Translations under genes and position numbers: made by a program
Part shown: positions 23,843-31,133 of the stretch, one piece after another
Numbering within the stretch: the stretch's first letter is position 1
Layout: each line of letters begins with the position of its first letter
Origin: Porites lobata
Taxonomy: Eukaryota; Cnidaria; Anthozoa; Scleractinia; Poritidae
DNA length: 64,000 nucleotides
NCBI GenBank assembly: GCA_942486035.1
Contig: CALNXK010000046.1
Location: 3,142,001-3,206,000, forward strand
Direction: 5' to 3'
The notes under the pieces: model-generated
Told to the model about the DNA's origin: nothing
Database searches by the model: none
Seen by the model: only the letters and a program-made list of their open reading frames with translations

Positions 23843-26092
23843 GCAATACGGGTCAACTTCAGAGGTCAGAGGTTAAATGATTCCGAGTATATGTTTGTAG
23901 AAATAGAATTCAAAATGTTAGCTTTATCGTTATAGACTACTGTCTCAAAGAGCTGCATGGCACCATGTTGTTTTAAGTTAATGTTAGCAAAAACAGAATT
24001 GGGATTTGTTCTTTTGTATTACAGGATCAAATACGATGCTGCGTGCTCATGCAATAGTATTCTAGACGTTCTATGTTATTTTTCAGACCGATCTCTTCAC
24101 ACTCGACAGCGGTAACTATAAACAGAAAATCAGACAGTTTGAAACTAAAATCCAGGTAAGAAGAAAATAATAGCTTACGTAGTCATTCACGTTCATGATC
24201 TGAATAAATAAAGTGATCAATTTACCTCGTTAACCCTTTAAGCCCAAATAACCTCATACAAATTCTCGGGAGTAACTAATAGTCGTGGGTTGTAGGCACC
24301 GGGTCTTGGGTAGTGGGTACAAAGTCGTGGGTCATGGGTAGCATAGACCTACGAAACAAAAAGAAGAAGAGGTCCCTGAGGGTAGTGGGGTTACACCTCA
24401 AATGTTTCTGAGTAGGGGTTGTGGTAGGATAGCTAGTAGTACCTGGACATCCCAAGTATCGAGTTAAAAAGGGAAGGAGGCATTTATAGAAAAGTTATAT
24501 TAGTATACCGAGTGGCAGAAGGAAAAATTCTTGTACCGGCCTCCTATTATTAACATCAAGGAAAAATATCTTTTCGGAAGAAGAGTATTCTAACACCAGA
24601 GAGCTCGGAAAAAATTCCTAGCTCTGGCTGGGAATCGCACTGACGACCCTCCGAGTTCTAATTCGTATGCTCTTATAGCCACTGATCTGCTGGAGGCTCT
24701 ATGGCGCGCAGTGTCGAAATTTAACTGTTATTATACCAGTCATAAAGGATCAGTATCGAGGACCTGTTAGACATTTTTACGAAGAAAATGCAAGGGAAAT
24801 ATGTTACGAAAGAAAACAATTCGTGCAGCCCGAAAACCCCCCCTCCCATAACTTTTCTAATGGACGCATATATATGATCAAATGCGCGTTACAGAGATAC
24901 ACGAAAAACATAATAAAATGAATGATACCGTATGATAGCCATGTGTCTGTGCAACAACATGACACCCAGCTAGACGCAAACCCCCCTCAATTTGAGAGAG
25001 ACACTGAGCTTTGAAAGAAGGAGATAAGCCCCGGTACAAAACTTCAGCAAATCCACACTCTCGCACAAAGCATAGTCTTTAGAACAACCCCACCCCCTGG
25101 AATTTAACCCGGATACCCCAAATGCATACCAGATGATAGCCCTGTGTCTGTGCAACAACATGAGACTTAGCCTGGCGCAAGCCTCGCTAAAAAAAAAATT
25201 AGCTGGCTCAACGGGGGCAACAACAACCACTCGTTCATAAAATCAAATAAGCGCCCCCGGCCCCTCTCCTCGCTTTCACGAATATTAGGGATACAAGAGG
25301 AATGCATATCATTGACGAGGATGATGAGATCATCGATATTTTATAAACGTGCAAACCGACACATTTGTGTGTTTATTGTTTACTACGGTACGCTTGGTTT
25401 AATACACGAAAGACTATTAATATTAACTTTACTTTTCTATAAGGACTTAGCCGATTCAAAGTTACACTTCTTTGAAAGGAAAACTTGATAAGTGCCCTCC
25501 TTGATTAAGCGCCTTCCTTCCGATAAGCGCCCCCTTCCCTTCCCCCTTCTTTTAGCCGTAATCTTAAATAAGCGCCCGGGCACTTATTCAACGAAATAGG
25601 GCACACCACCATTACACTTTCAACGAGATCAGTTTCTCCAATTAGACTTTTCGAAAGGCCTTTAATTTGTTATTTTAGGGGGAACATTTTGTCGGTCTTA
25701 AAATCGTGGTCTGTACCATGTTTTGCTGCACTGAAGACTTTGAAATCGCGAATTTCGCTAAAAGTACTGAGCCCCGTGAAGTACAATAATAGTAAGGAAG
25801 ATCAAGGCACATGAAAACCTTTCGCTTTTTACTTTCACGAATGCAGGCCCTGACAACCAGACTGGACAGTCCCAGAGTGGTCTGTGATGAGAAGGCCACA
25901 GCTTGGGACAGTCGCCCCGATTTGTCGTCCATCATGTCTTTAAACCAGCATAACGTCGAGTGCCCGCAAGGTTTGTTCTTGGCCAGATTCCAACTCAAGG
26001 CGGAGACCAACATGGAACGGCTGATCAGTTTCGATTGGGATATGATACACAGAGTTAGCTACCATTACCACTGCTGCAAGTTCATTCTGTAA
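3557..26092 (+). CDS. Gene 1: RING/TRAF zinc-finger, coiled-coil, membrane-spanning protein
   Basis: Nine exons join into about 472 residues: 3557-3729, 6197-6260, 6648-6749, 7614-7778, 8335-8409, 9003-9080, 13193-13639, 24087-24155, 25847-26092. All have GT/AG borders; intron 1 is phase 2 and the rest phase 0. RING is residues 1-79, TRAF-type zinc fingers about 80-240, four 11-residue coiled-coil repeats about 263-306, a hydrophobic segment about 325-340 after KLRKN, then a short coil and a Cys-containing C-terminal domain. TRAF proteins are E3-type signalling adaptors, but this one lacks the MATH domain, and the membrane segment is unexpected. Positive charges before the segment predict the RING end inside the cell. 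All RING and zinc ligands look intact. Introns 6 and 7 are swollen by transposons (4.1 and 10.4 kb against 1.1 kb in its paralogues). Start chosen at the ATG within AGCAATGGCGGA, conserved in all copies. The function is inferred. Confidence 0.8.
3730..5477. other. Gene 1 intron 1, first part
   Basis: The first 600 bp are recognisably homologous to the same intron in genes 2 and 3 (for example 'CATAATGATCTAGTTAA' at 4268). No coding signal or clear transposon end is seen from 4300 to 5470. Confidence 0.4.
5478..5665. mobile_element. Foldback MITE, copy a
   Basis: The core (5532-5640) has GAGGCTGAGTATCATC, then arms AAGATCGAGG and CCGAGATCTCC around a short loop, then GATGATACCAAAGCC. It is AT-rich at both edges. 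The same element recurs at about 5925-6110 in the same intron, and neither copy is present in genes 2 or 3. Confidence 0.55.
5925..6110. mobile_element. Foldback MITE, copy b
   Basis: Second copy of the family at 5478-5665: TGAGGCTGAGTTTCAT, GGAGATCGAGGCGG, CGAGATCTCCATAATTC, then GATACGAAAGCCGAAT. A third partial edge ('AAATATTTTAAATGAATAA', about 6160) lies directly before exon 2, so the gene 1 acceptor for exon 2 appears to sit in MITE-derived sequence. Confidence 0.55.
6197..6260 (+). CDS. Gene 1 exon 2: second half of RING
   Basis: After an AAAG acceptor, the 64-bp exon supplies one base to finish the split codon and then reads QEQEGHQITCPSDREALERN plus K. The CPSD is the last zinc pair (C-x2-D, the TRAF variant of the final C-x2-C). 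The exon is the same length in all three genes and restores phase 0. It is too short to be seen as a free ORF. Confidence 0.85.
6648..6749 (+). CDS. Gene 1 exon 3: TRAF linker and first zinc finger
   Basis: Encodes DIFPDKLAERRVLSLVIKCP followed by SECCKWTGELREKE, matching the TRAF-type pattern in which a D-x-F-P-D linker follows the RING and leads to C-x4-C-x-W-x-G. The acceptor TTTACATTGTAG and donor GAG|GTTAGG leave phase 0 on both sides. Confidence 0.9.
7614..7778 (+). CDS. Gene 1 exon 4: TRAF zinc fingers
   Basis: Reads NHLASCPWKIVSC, then EKCGENVARKDLTEH and CVWRILSCLHC; the C/H spacing is that of zf-TRAF repeats (C...C...H...C). 55 codons, phase 0 on both sides, acceptor TTTTCACAG and donor GAG|GTAAAA. 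Confidence 0.9.
8335..8409 (+). CDS. Gene 1 exon 5: TRAF zinc finger
   Basis: 25 codons: AHLQNCEGLLTACPNNCGIK then IENDK. It closes one finger (H-x3-C) and opens the next (C-x3-C). The acceptor TTTGTCTTGACAG is identical in all three genes. Confidence 0.9.
8659..8805. mobile_element. MITE in gene 1 intron 5
   Basis: About 147 bp bounded by GGCCCCAGTTGTTCAAA and its inverted counterpart TTTAAACAACTAAGGCC, with inner arms 'GATAGTGCTATCCA' and 'TGGATAGTACTATCC'. At the matching place genes 2 and 3 run straight through, so this is an insertion after gene 1 separated from them. Confidence 0.75.
9003..9080 (+). CDS. Gene 1 exon 6: last TRAF zinc finger, first part
   Basis: 26 codons: ASDHVKNTCLLTEVPCPYEW then LGCFLK. 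C-P-Y-x-W-x-G-C opens the last TRAF finger, whose histidines lie at the start of exon 7 ('LESHLEGETRYHLH'). Donor AAG|GTAAGT. Confidence 0.9.
10007..10070. repeat. 64-bp near-perfect palindrome
   Basis: TAGCCTGAATTTCATTCATC runs into GATTACTTCGA, a 4-base loop, and the inverted copy ending ATTCAGGCTA. It is a mini-foldback with TAG/CTA ends like other elements in this window. No target duplication is apparent. Confidence 0.7.
10436..10573 (+). CDS. Short ORF near the left end of the 3.0 kb transposon
   Basis: 45 residues starting MSGSGSTPTKPVPSVPPKSG, rich in S, P and T, after an in-frame stop-free ATG context (AAAATGAG). It could be the first exon of the element's own gene. No family recognised. 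Confidence 0.2.
   Translation: MSGSGSTPTKPVPSVPPKSGWISSESTGSREYVFVVRTSKPVENL
10970..11335. repeat. Left arm of a diverged inverted duplication
   Basis: Read in reverse complement, this matches about 12290-12650: shared landmarks are 'GAGCCCAGCTCGTTAG' / 'CTAACGAGCTGGGCCC', 'GATTTGCCCTCTGA' / 'TCAGAGGGCAAATC' and 'GAGCAAATGCGA' / 'TCGCATTTGCTC'. The arms have drifted enough that it is an old duplication, which may have made the element a foldback. Confidence 0.6.
11588..11706. mobile_element. 119-bp foldback MITE with 9-bp target duplication
   Basis: Perfect outer ends TAGCCTCC and GGAGGCTA, with arms of about 54 bp (including 'GGGGTTCGTTTGTCACGC' and its complement) around a loop of under 10 bases. 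Flanked by CTGGCAGGG at 11579-11587 and 11707-11715. Nested inside the 3.0 kb transposon, so younger than it. Confidence 0.85.
12189..12749 (+). CDS. 186-codon ORF inside the 3.0 kb transposon
   Basis: Basic, no recognised domain. Its middle (about 12290-12650) is one arm of the inverted duplication, and the same segment on the opposite arm is broken by stops. That argues against selection for this reading frame. It may be antisense to, or a decayed part of, the element's transposase. Confidence 0.2.
   Translation: MKLNPLIPIHFFVIWLCKSQSARKSIQSKTLTSWAQRDKTLQKNVTFTEIKKIAWHYSNPGGTLEKLNKLKPSISRNEELYISKEAKTENALASEGKSFRPEKINMRVKTRPLSMKRPKFAFAQSKRFPPKHDLPDRENNSLEQAVVLHEVKVVFCLPIPLFYTGEITMTVGRCTQLEELFALTNI
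13193..13639 (+). CDS. Gene 1 exon 7: coiled coil, membrane segment, second coil
   Basis: 149 codons. It opens with the end of the last zinc finger (IQREVLESHLEGETRYHLH), then four 11-residue repeats of the type QAVQNQFEERV (13322-13453), then KLRKN and a hydrophobic stretch IICAVAVVILAALSGM, then MSNHESAISDLKTEMEGRV and a charged end. The 64-residue module of genes 2 and 3 is absent. The membrane call rests on hydrophobicity only, and 16 residues is short. Acceptor TTTCATTTCAG, donor AAG|GTGAGT. Confidence 0.85.
13985..14424 (+). mobile_element. Non-LTR retrotransposon 3' end with (ACTG)n tail
   Basis: A frame near 14010-14050 reads FVASKLWNELPPCIH, matching the W-N-x-L-P motif found near the C-terminus of many CR1/jockey-type reverse-transcriptase proteins. 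The element ends with about seven ACTG units (14396-14424). In genes 2 and 3 the flanking bases ('GCGAACGGTACATGGAAAC') are continuous, so the insertion is specific to gene 1. Confidence 0.65.
14425..15096 (+). pseudogene. Decayed tyrosine recombinase of a DIRS-type retrotransposon
   Basis: After 'KKGLGYSALNTARTALS' (about 14525-14575, the helical N-terminal region of DIRS recombinases) comes YPPSKLTLKELTLKLVMLVT and LVSAQR. A shifted frame at 14923-15096 then reads FKPHSTRAASTSAAKR, TAAGWKSDCVFAKY, ending FSEVVLTHF-stop. The H-x-x-R pair and the candidate nucleophile Y (in FAKY) can be seen; the first catalytic Arg is expected near SAQR. Frameshifts and a missing block before the catalytic core show it is dead. 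Shorter relatives sit at the same place in genes 2 and 3. Confidence 0.75.
15267..15592. mobile_element. MITE with long imperfect inverted ends
   Basis: Left arm TATAAAATTTAACAAGACTT then ACCTGTAAGGTGAAGTTTG and CTACCTTGTAACCATGGCAA. The right arm is the inverted counterpart (TTGCCATGGTGACAAGGTAG, CTTCGCCTTACAGGTAAG, TTTAATTTTATAA). 'CTACCTTGTCACCGCAATGA' also occurs just after exon 7 in all three genes, so relatives of this element were present before the gene duplications. Confidence 0.7.
15651..18230. mobile_element. 2.58 kb DNA transposon with 42-bp inverted ends
   Basis: Left end TAGACTGTTCACAGTCCTCT continues to ATCGTCGAG. The right end is its inverted copy, from CTCGACGATCTCACG to GGGGACTGTGAACAGTCTA. 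Flanks are TGAAAACTT (15642-15650) and TGAAAACAT (18231-18239), an 8-of-9 match to a 9-bp duplication. The inside carries a candidate two-exon ORF at 16751-17111 and C-rich tracts at 16450-16505 and 18110-18160. No transposase motif is recognised, but the 9-bp duplication suggests a Mutator-like element. Confidence 0.8.
16751..17111 (+). CDS. Candidate two-exon ORF inside the 2.58 kb transposon
   Basis: Exon 16751-16939 begins MPNSHVEIWARRSS, carries a basic run GHKRRKRKICCF (possible nuclear signal) and ends GAG|GTAAGC. After TTTTTTTCTCTCTAG, exon 17070-17111 adds TASSSEMEVRRGP and a stop, in phase 0. The total is 76 residues. The splice signals are better than expected by chance, but no domain is recognised. 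It may be the surviving 5' or 3' end of the element's protein. Confidence 0.35.
18660..18775. other. tRNA-like segment, possible SINE head
   Basis: 'GGGGCAAGCGGCTAA' resembles a Pol III A box and 'CGGTTCAAACCC' a B box about 50 bases later, with a possible stem CGTCA/TGACG between. It does not fold into a proper tRNA by eye. It may be the start of a SINE. Confidence 0.25.
18890..21090 (+). repeat. 140-bp tandem repeat array, about 15 units
   Basis: Landmarks such as 'CTCATGTGGTCTAGCTGGG' recur every 138-142 bp from 19021 to 20970. Each unit has the 16-bp palindrome CCATTGGTACCAATGG next to GTACGATTGGTACCAATGG, then GGTGAATATGCATCTCATT. Units differ at scattered bases. The period is not a multiple of three, so the ORFs running through it are not genes. 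Inverted units follow at 22405-22905. Confidence 0.95.
21091..21835. other. Non-repetitive spacer between tandem arrays
   Basis: Single-copy within the window. It sits between the forward 140-bp array and the 80-bp array, as the inner part of a foldback structure would. Short ORFs are present without any recognisable domain. Confidence 0.4.
21836..22404. repeat. 80-bp tandem repeat array, about seven units
   Basis: The unit is marked by 'GAACGAGGAATATTCATAA', then ATTATTAGCGCGTTTTTACT and TGGTGTAAAAGCGAACTTG. Spacing is 79-80 bp, with one shortened unit near 22140. It is directly followed by the inverted 140-bp units. Confidence 0.9.
22405..22905 (-). repeat. Inverted copy of the 140-bp repeat, about 3.5 units
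   Basis: Same unit as 18890-21090, but reverse complemented ('AATGAGATGCATATTCACC', 'CCCTGTACCCAGCCAGG'). Together the two arrays form the opposite-facing arms of a structure about 4 kb long, as in foldback transposons whose long inverted ends are made of tandem repeats. Confidence 0.9.
23120..23250 (+). other. Resumption of sequence homologous to genes 2 and 3
   Basis: From about 23152 ('TTCAGGGACGGGGTATT') gene 1 again aligns with 48362-48470 of gene 2 and 60676-60786 of gene 3. This fixes the right edge of the roughly 8.5 kb that separates the two halves in gene 1. The ORF seen here in genes 2 and 3 is frameshifted in gene 1. Confidence 0.6.
23263..23845. mobile_element. 583-bp inverted-repeat transposon
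   Basis: Ends TGCTGGTTTTCA and TGAAAACCAGCA are perfect inverted repeats, flanked by AT on each side. Genes 2 and 3 have the empty site 'AAAATTGAATACGGGTCAA'. The inside has no transposase, so it is non-autonomous. A second short palindrome, GTGCTCATCCGGATGAGCAC, lies near 23612-23631. Confidence 0.85.
24087..24155 (+). CDS. Gene 1 exon 8: linker coil
   Basis: 23 codons, TDLFTLDSGNYKQKIRQFET then KIQ. Heptad-like spacing suggests the coil continues into the next exon. Acceptor TTATTTTTCAG, donor CAG|GTAAGA, phase 0 on both sides. Confidence 0.85.
24628..24705 (-). repeat. tRNA-derived SINE-like segment, gene 1 copy
   Basis: Read on the - strand it has an A-box-like 'AGATCAGTGGCTATAAGAGC' and a B-box-like 'AGTGCGATTCCC'. 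It is present at the same place in gene 2 (49126-49195) and gene 3 (61585-61655), so it predates the array. Confidence 0.45.
25490..25605. repeat. 'ATAAGCGCC' repeats in gene 1 intron 8
   Basis: Four to five copies of (A)ATAAGCGCC(C), with an inverted GGGCACTTATT near 25578; another copy is at 25249. Likely the ends of a mobile element. It is not in genes 2 or 3. Confidence 0.4.
25847..26092 (+). CDS. Gene 1 exon 9: terminal Cys domain and stop
   Basis: The acceptor is the AG of ATGCAG|GCC. The 81 residues begin ALTTRLDSPRVVCDEKATAW, include HNVECPQGLFLARFQL, and end YHYHCCKFIL-stop. Four cysteines (residues 13, 39, 76, 77 of the exon) are conserved in the paralogue. No MATH/TRAF-C features are seen. 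The V-x-CP-x-G-x-FL-x-x-F-x-L ... Y-x-Y-x-CC pattern suggests a small disulphide domain; I do not know a named family. This copy is 10 residues longer than gene 2's, in the loop before the CC. Confidence 0.85.
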   Translation, partial: ALTTRLDSPRVVCDEKATAWDSRPDLSSIMSLNQHNVECPQGLFLARFQLKAETNMERLISFDWDMIHRVSYHYHCCKFIL

Positions 26093-26573
26093 GACCCCGT
26101 AGGGGCGTGGCTCAAATATTTAATCAGTCAACATTTCTTACCTAACAAAGTACTAGTAAGTGAAATAATCTAAAACACAATACAACAGCCCGTTCATCCA
26201 CCTGACCAGATGATATTTTTTTAACATACGTTACAGACCCGTTGCCCATGTGCAGATGTGACGCACTACTTAGTAAAAGGCCTAGGTACTCATACATTTT
26301 ACCTGTTAAAGCCTTATAGACGAGGGCAACAGGCTTCCAAACGCTTTGCCTAATCAGACGTTCACTTGTTTTTGAACACCATTGTAAATGTTTCCTATAA
26401 AACACAAAGAATATATATTTCCGTGAAAAAATTATGAAAAACTGTCCTCCCCAGCGTTACAGAAAACAAAACAGATACAGGTCCAGTCTGAGCGACCATC
26501 CCGAAAGCGAAGGTTTAGTGCAGGGTCGCTTAGAGGAATCGACAAGGGATCTCATCCAAGAAGAGGTCTGGAC
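26093..26573. other. Downstream flank of gene 1
   Basis: Start of the 12.9 kb gap between genes 1 and 2. No gene or named repeat seen. No perfect AATAAA was noticed in the first 300 bp after the stop. Confidence 0.35.
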
Positions 26574-29310
26574 ACATCTTCCTTAGGAAAGAAAACTTAT
26601 TACATGCTTTGTGCATCTACGTGTTTTCACAAAAGTTTCTTCGTACACCCTGAATAGCATACTACATGCAGTGAAACCACTATTAAGCGGACCCCCAATT
26701 AAGCGGACACCCTCTATTAAGCGGACACTAAGCTGGGTCCCGAAAGGAACGTCTGATATTTCCCTTTATAACGAACCCCTATTCAGCGGACATCTCTATG
26801 AAGCTGACGCGGACACCAGAATAAGTTGTATTTGGCTAATTTCTGTTGTTAAAAACCTCTATTGAGCGGACACCGGACTGAATTGACAATAGTAGTATTG
26901 GGTTTCGTCCTTGAAATAAGAACTGAAGTTAGTTAATGTTTTTGCATTTACAAACAAATTAAAGTTGGTAATGAGTCTAAAAGTAATGAAATTGAAGTCT
27001 AGATAGCTTTTTTAACAACATGCATTTATCAATTGATCGTTAACAAACATTACGCAATTTTTACAACCTCTATTAAGTGGTTACCCTCTATTAAACAGAC
27101 ACTTAAGAAGATCCCGAAGGTGTCCGCTTAACAGAGGATTCACTGTACAGCAAACATCAGACGAATGGTTGTTTACAAGAGGTTAAATTGATGGAAAGTT
27201 ATGAAACCGTCACCCCAGAAAATGATCGAACTTCAGCGCTTTAACTGTGAAAACTTTCATTGGTGTGTAGGATGGTTAGTCTCTTATGGGAAGGTGGTCG
27301 CTGACAAGAGGTGGTCGCACAAGGAGGTTCGACTGTATCTGAGATTGCTATATTGCACTAGACAAGTTCGGTTAGCTAATTGATCTTCTCTTACTCCTTC
27401 TCAGCTCTGTTGGAAATGGATGATACGGCCCTAATCGCTGGCCGAGTATTTCTTGAAGAGTGGTTCTGATAACTTTCAAACAATAATGACCTTGAAGAAC
27501 AAGCTACTCCGCATAAGAAAGCTGCTCTTTCAGCCTGATGACAAATGTGTTAAGGCCAAAAACACTGAAATCAGTGTTTTCTTAACATTTTTCTGACATG
27601 ACCAACAGGGACACTTACTTGTGTACTTCTCACAAACTTCGCACCCTTTAAAAGTTTTCCGCCCTTCTTTCAAATCACCCAGTTACTTGAAAGAAAGGAA
27701 GTTAGGTTGGAACTGAAGAGAGGAGATCGCGTCCAAGTTCAGAGAGTGAGAGAGGAAAATCTATCGCCTTGCCGTTTCCGTCCGTTATCAAATCAACTCA
27801 AAATATGGTGACTTCACGTCGTAGTTGTGCAGGGACGGCAAAGAAGAGTACAAAAAAACGTGATGCACGTGCAGAGTTGTTTTTTTGCTCATAAAACCTA
27901 TTATGTTATGGACGTTGTGGTCGCCGTCCTAGTTTCAGAAGATGGAGCTTAAGCAACGACGATGCAACGGCAACGAAAACGTCACTTAAAAAGTGAATTC
28001 GCTCTGCTTCAGTCAAACTTCATCGCTCTAATTACAGCTCTTTTAATTTGTCAAATGTCGGCGATTTTTTCAGGAGTTGAATTCTAAAGGACTGTATCTA
28101 AGTTCACAAAAAAGAAAATCGTTGTCATGTGTTCCCGTCCTCCATAAAACGTGAAATTGGGCAATTTCACGTTGTAGTGTCCAGTGACGGCGAAGAAATG
28201 TACAAAAAAGCGTGATGCACATACAATGTTGTTGTTTTGTCATTCTAATTCTATTTTTTTTGTTTGCCGTTCTCGGTTCGGTCGCTAAGAAATAAATTTC
28301 CGTCCTTTTAAACTTTATCGCGTCTCTTTGGACCCGCTCAATTTGTCAAATGTAGGATATTTCTCCTGGAGTTGAATTCTTAAGGAATTTATCCAGGTTC
28401 AAAAAAAGAGAAAGAAAATTCGTATGTTCAAGTTCCCAAAAAAACGTAGCATTAGGAGATTTCGCGTCGTAGTCGTACAGTGGACGTCAAAAAACGTGTG
28501 AGCAGTTGTTTTGCTCATAAAACCAATTGTTTTTTGATGTTGTTGTCGTCATCGTCGTGGCTGTTAAAGCTCCTCCATAATCTTGACTTAACGTCTACTG
28601 TTTTACCGGTCACGCGAAATATTTTGGCTATGGTCATGTAACAACACTAACTTGACATTGCTGTTATATAGTTGAATCTTTATGCGGGGGATCCAGATCC
28701 TGGCGAACGATACGTCCCTACTCCTGGCAGGAAAGAAACTGTCGAATGTGCAATTAGGGACTGTTAAAAAAGTAGAGAGGGTTGGGCCGGTGCATTTGGA
28801 AATGTGAAAGCTGAAAATCACATAACACTTGTCCAAGTGAACATGAATTTGGTTTACTTCTCTTGGTTTACTTTTCATCCCGCGACTCCACATTTTGTAT
28901 ATGACAGAATCATAAAGTTCCCGAGTCTCCGGCCTCGCTTCGTTAAGCTTTCATGTTACTTGGCTCAACTGGTCAGAAAGCTTGTACCGCCCTCGCCACA
29001 AAGGCTAAACAACTTAACAAAACCAAGCTGGCATTTCAACTGATAAGGATACGTTTGTGTGTAAAAACGAAGCCATGGTTTTGCCTGTTAGGCTAATTAA
29101 TGTAAGTAATTGCCTAAGGAGCAAGAGCCCTAATGGTCCCATTATGCTCTTGCAAAGTAGGAATTACTTAAAATGGCTTTCCACCTTATGAGTTTAACGA
29201 AATGCAGTGTATATGGCTGTACACTCTTTTTTATAAGAATGTTGTTTTTCCGGTCCAGGCTGAATATTCTTATTTTTCTATCGATCTTAGGCTGAAAATA
29301 TTCTTGTAAT
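26574..29310. repeat. Duplicated block A, copy 1
   Basis: About 2.7 kb, highly similar to 31134-33800 over its whole length, with small indels. It holds a pogo-type MITE (26669-27145), 'GACGGCAACG'-type repeat DNA near 27820-28200 and a hairpin 'CACTGAAATCAGTG' (27569). The short ORFs in it are shared by both copies but have no domain. Its end at about 29310 is cut by a reverse-transcriptase fragment. Confidence 0.85.
26669..27145. mobile_element. pogo-type MITE, copy 1
   Basis: Outer ends CAGTGAAACCACTATTAAGC and, inverted, GTCCGCTTAACAGAGG..CACTG. There are internal repeats of 'CTATTAAGCGGACACC'. Flanked by TG and TA, the former probably a decayed TA. No transposase, 477 bp. Confidence 0.75.
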
Positions 29311-29315
29311 TAGCT

Positions 29316-30050
29316 AATATAAGCTAATTATAAGTTAACGTTTTCTAAAATAAGGTTTCCTTGTCCACATTCATGCCACACATCATCACAATAATCTAGA
29401 ACCGGGAGGACCATGTCTTTATAGAGCCGTATATTTGCAGCTTCTAGCGTAAGTGAAGGTCTTATTCTATAGAACATTCCGAGTATCTTAGATACCTTCA
29501 TCCTCACATAGTCCACATGGTCATTGAAGGAAAGGGTGTCATCAAGAACAAACCCAGGTACTTAAACGTGTCCGTATGCTTAATGGACTATCCATTTCGG
29601 TTTCATCACACTTTTGTCTCGCAAGTCGTTGGCGGGTGCCGAACGTCATAAATTCCGTCTCCTTCATGCTGAGAACAAGTTTATTGTAGTGAAGCCACTG
29701 CGATAAATTAGCTTGATCAAGGTTCAACTTAAGTTCAATGTCCGAGGTGGATGTGGACGACAGATAGATCACTGTGTCATCCGCGCAAATCACGATGTTG
29801 GAGAATTGGATACTGGACGGTAGGTCGTTTATATAAAGGGTTAACAGTAGAGGGCCAAGGATGCTGCCTTGCGGTACAACACTAAAGACAGGCATTGGAC
29901 TGGATAGTTCATCTCCGACACAAACAGCCTGAGTTCTGTTAGTTAGGTAGCTCGTCAACCACGCGAGAGAGTTTTCCTCCAAACCCAATCTTCTGAGCTT
30001 GAAAATAAGGTCGACAGTTCGACAGTCATGCGTTAGTGGGGAGGAGCGTT
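29316..30050 (-). pseudogene. Non-LTR reverse transcriptase fragment
   Basis: On the - strand: TVDLIFKLRRLGLEENSLAW, then VPQGSILGPLLLTLYINDLP (RT motif) and CADDTVIY, where the catalytic Y/F-A-D-D has become C-A-D-D. After a frameshift near 29540 it continues as FYRIRPSLTLEAANIRLYKD and LPVLDYCDDVW. The order matches the palm and thumb of a CR1/jockey-type protein. The 5' part and the 3' end are missing. Confidence 0.8.
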
Positions 30051-30083
30051 GCGTGACGACACTAAAAACGGTGGGGGCAGACT

Positions 30084-31133
30084 ACCAATCACCGGTTAAA
30101 GAGTTATGTTTTGCCAAGTAACGTAATAATGATGTCACTATGATGTAAACATCATAATTGGTGAACTTTTACTCGTGGTCATTCGTGGTGATTCGCGCTC
30201 ACTCGTGGTCACTCGTAGTCACTCGTGGTCACTCTTGTGTACTTTTAGACACAATCCCAATTTATGCCAACAAACATCAAATCCGGATTTGGACTAAGGC
30301 CTTGGAAAAACAAGAAAACGAGACTCCGACACTTCCAGGTGGTTTCCGAAAAAATAATTAAGACTTCAGAACAAAGAAATCGACAAAAATCCTGCAAGGA
30401 TCTCATTTTTTGAAAAAATATTCGCCAACCCCATAGTTTCAAGAAAAAACCGGCAATGGGAAACGTAAGTTTTTCTGTATAATTTCTTGGAAATGTTATT
30501 CGTTTACGTTAGTTGTTTACGTATTTGCCACACAGCTTCAGTAAAATAATACATTATTTATAAAATCAAACAGCGAAATCTATTGCCAGTCATTTCGAGA
30601 GAACTAACAATTATTTAGAGCTAATTTGATTCAAATTGTTTTGGACATTGGACGAGATCGGAATTCACGTGGTTCTATTCTTGTTGAAAAAAAAATTTGC
30701 AAAGCACAGCATTTTGTGCTGCTATCGATAGTCAAAACAAAATTGGTTTAATTCGTTTCATAAAATTTTCGCGACGACTTTTAAAAATCGCGAAAATTTG
30801 AACTCGCCAAATAAGTAAGCGAAAATAAAGTATAGTCGGGCCTCTTAACAACGGCCAATATGGGGCCCGAGGGGTACTCCTTATAATGGCCTATATGGGT
30901 AGGCTCCACCCGAAAGAGGTGCCTTTTTTAGGCTACTGGTGTATGAAAGGATGGGATTCCACGAATCGAAGTATATGAAAGGCCCGGGGAATCTGAAATT
31001 TCGGTCTGTGAAAGTAACTAAAAAGGCTAACAGACGCATCTTGTGGCTCTGACAAAGATAGGAAAACGTCCTGGTTTCACCAAGCATATAAAAGGGTAGA
31101 GATTTTATTAGTTGAAGTTTAAGAAAGGGTAGG
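30084..31133. repeat. Duplicated block B, copy 1
   Basis: About 1 kb matching 36214-37230. It starts 'CAATCACCGGTTAAAGAG', carries a 10-bp tandem repeat ACTCGTGGTC (about seven units at 30170-30236, against four in copy 2) and ends in AGGGTAGG-type repeats. An ORF with 'FGLRPWKNKK' followed by GGGAAAC|GTAAGT is frameshifted here but longer in copy 2. Whether it is coding is unknown. Confidence 0.8.

Noticed and set aside
27201..27383. Conserved ORF shared by blocks A1 and A2 (27201 and 31757)
   Set aside because: The similarity is explained by the segmental duplication; there is no domain and no codon bias visible.
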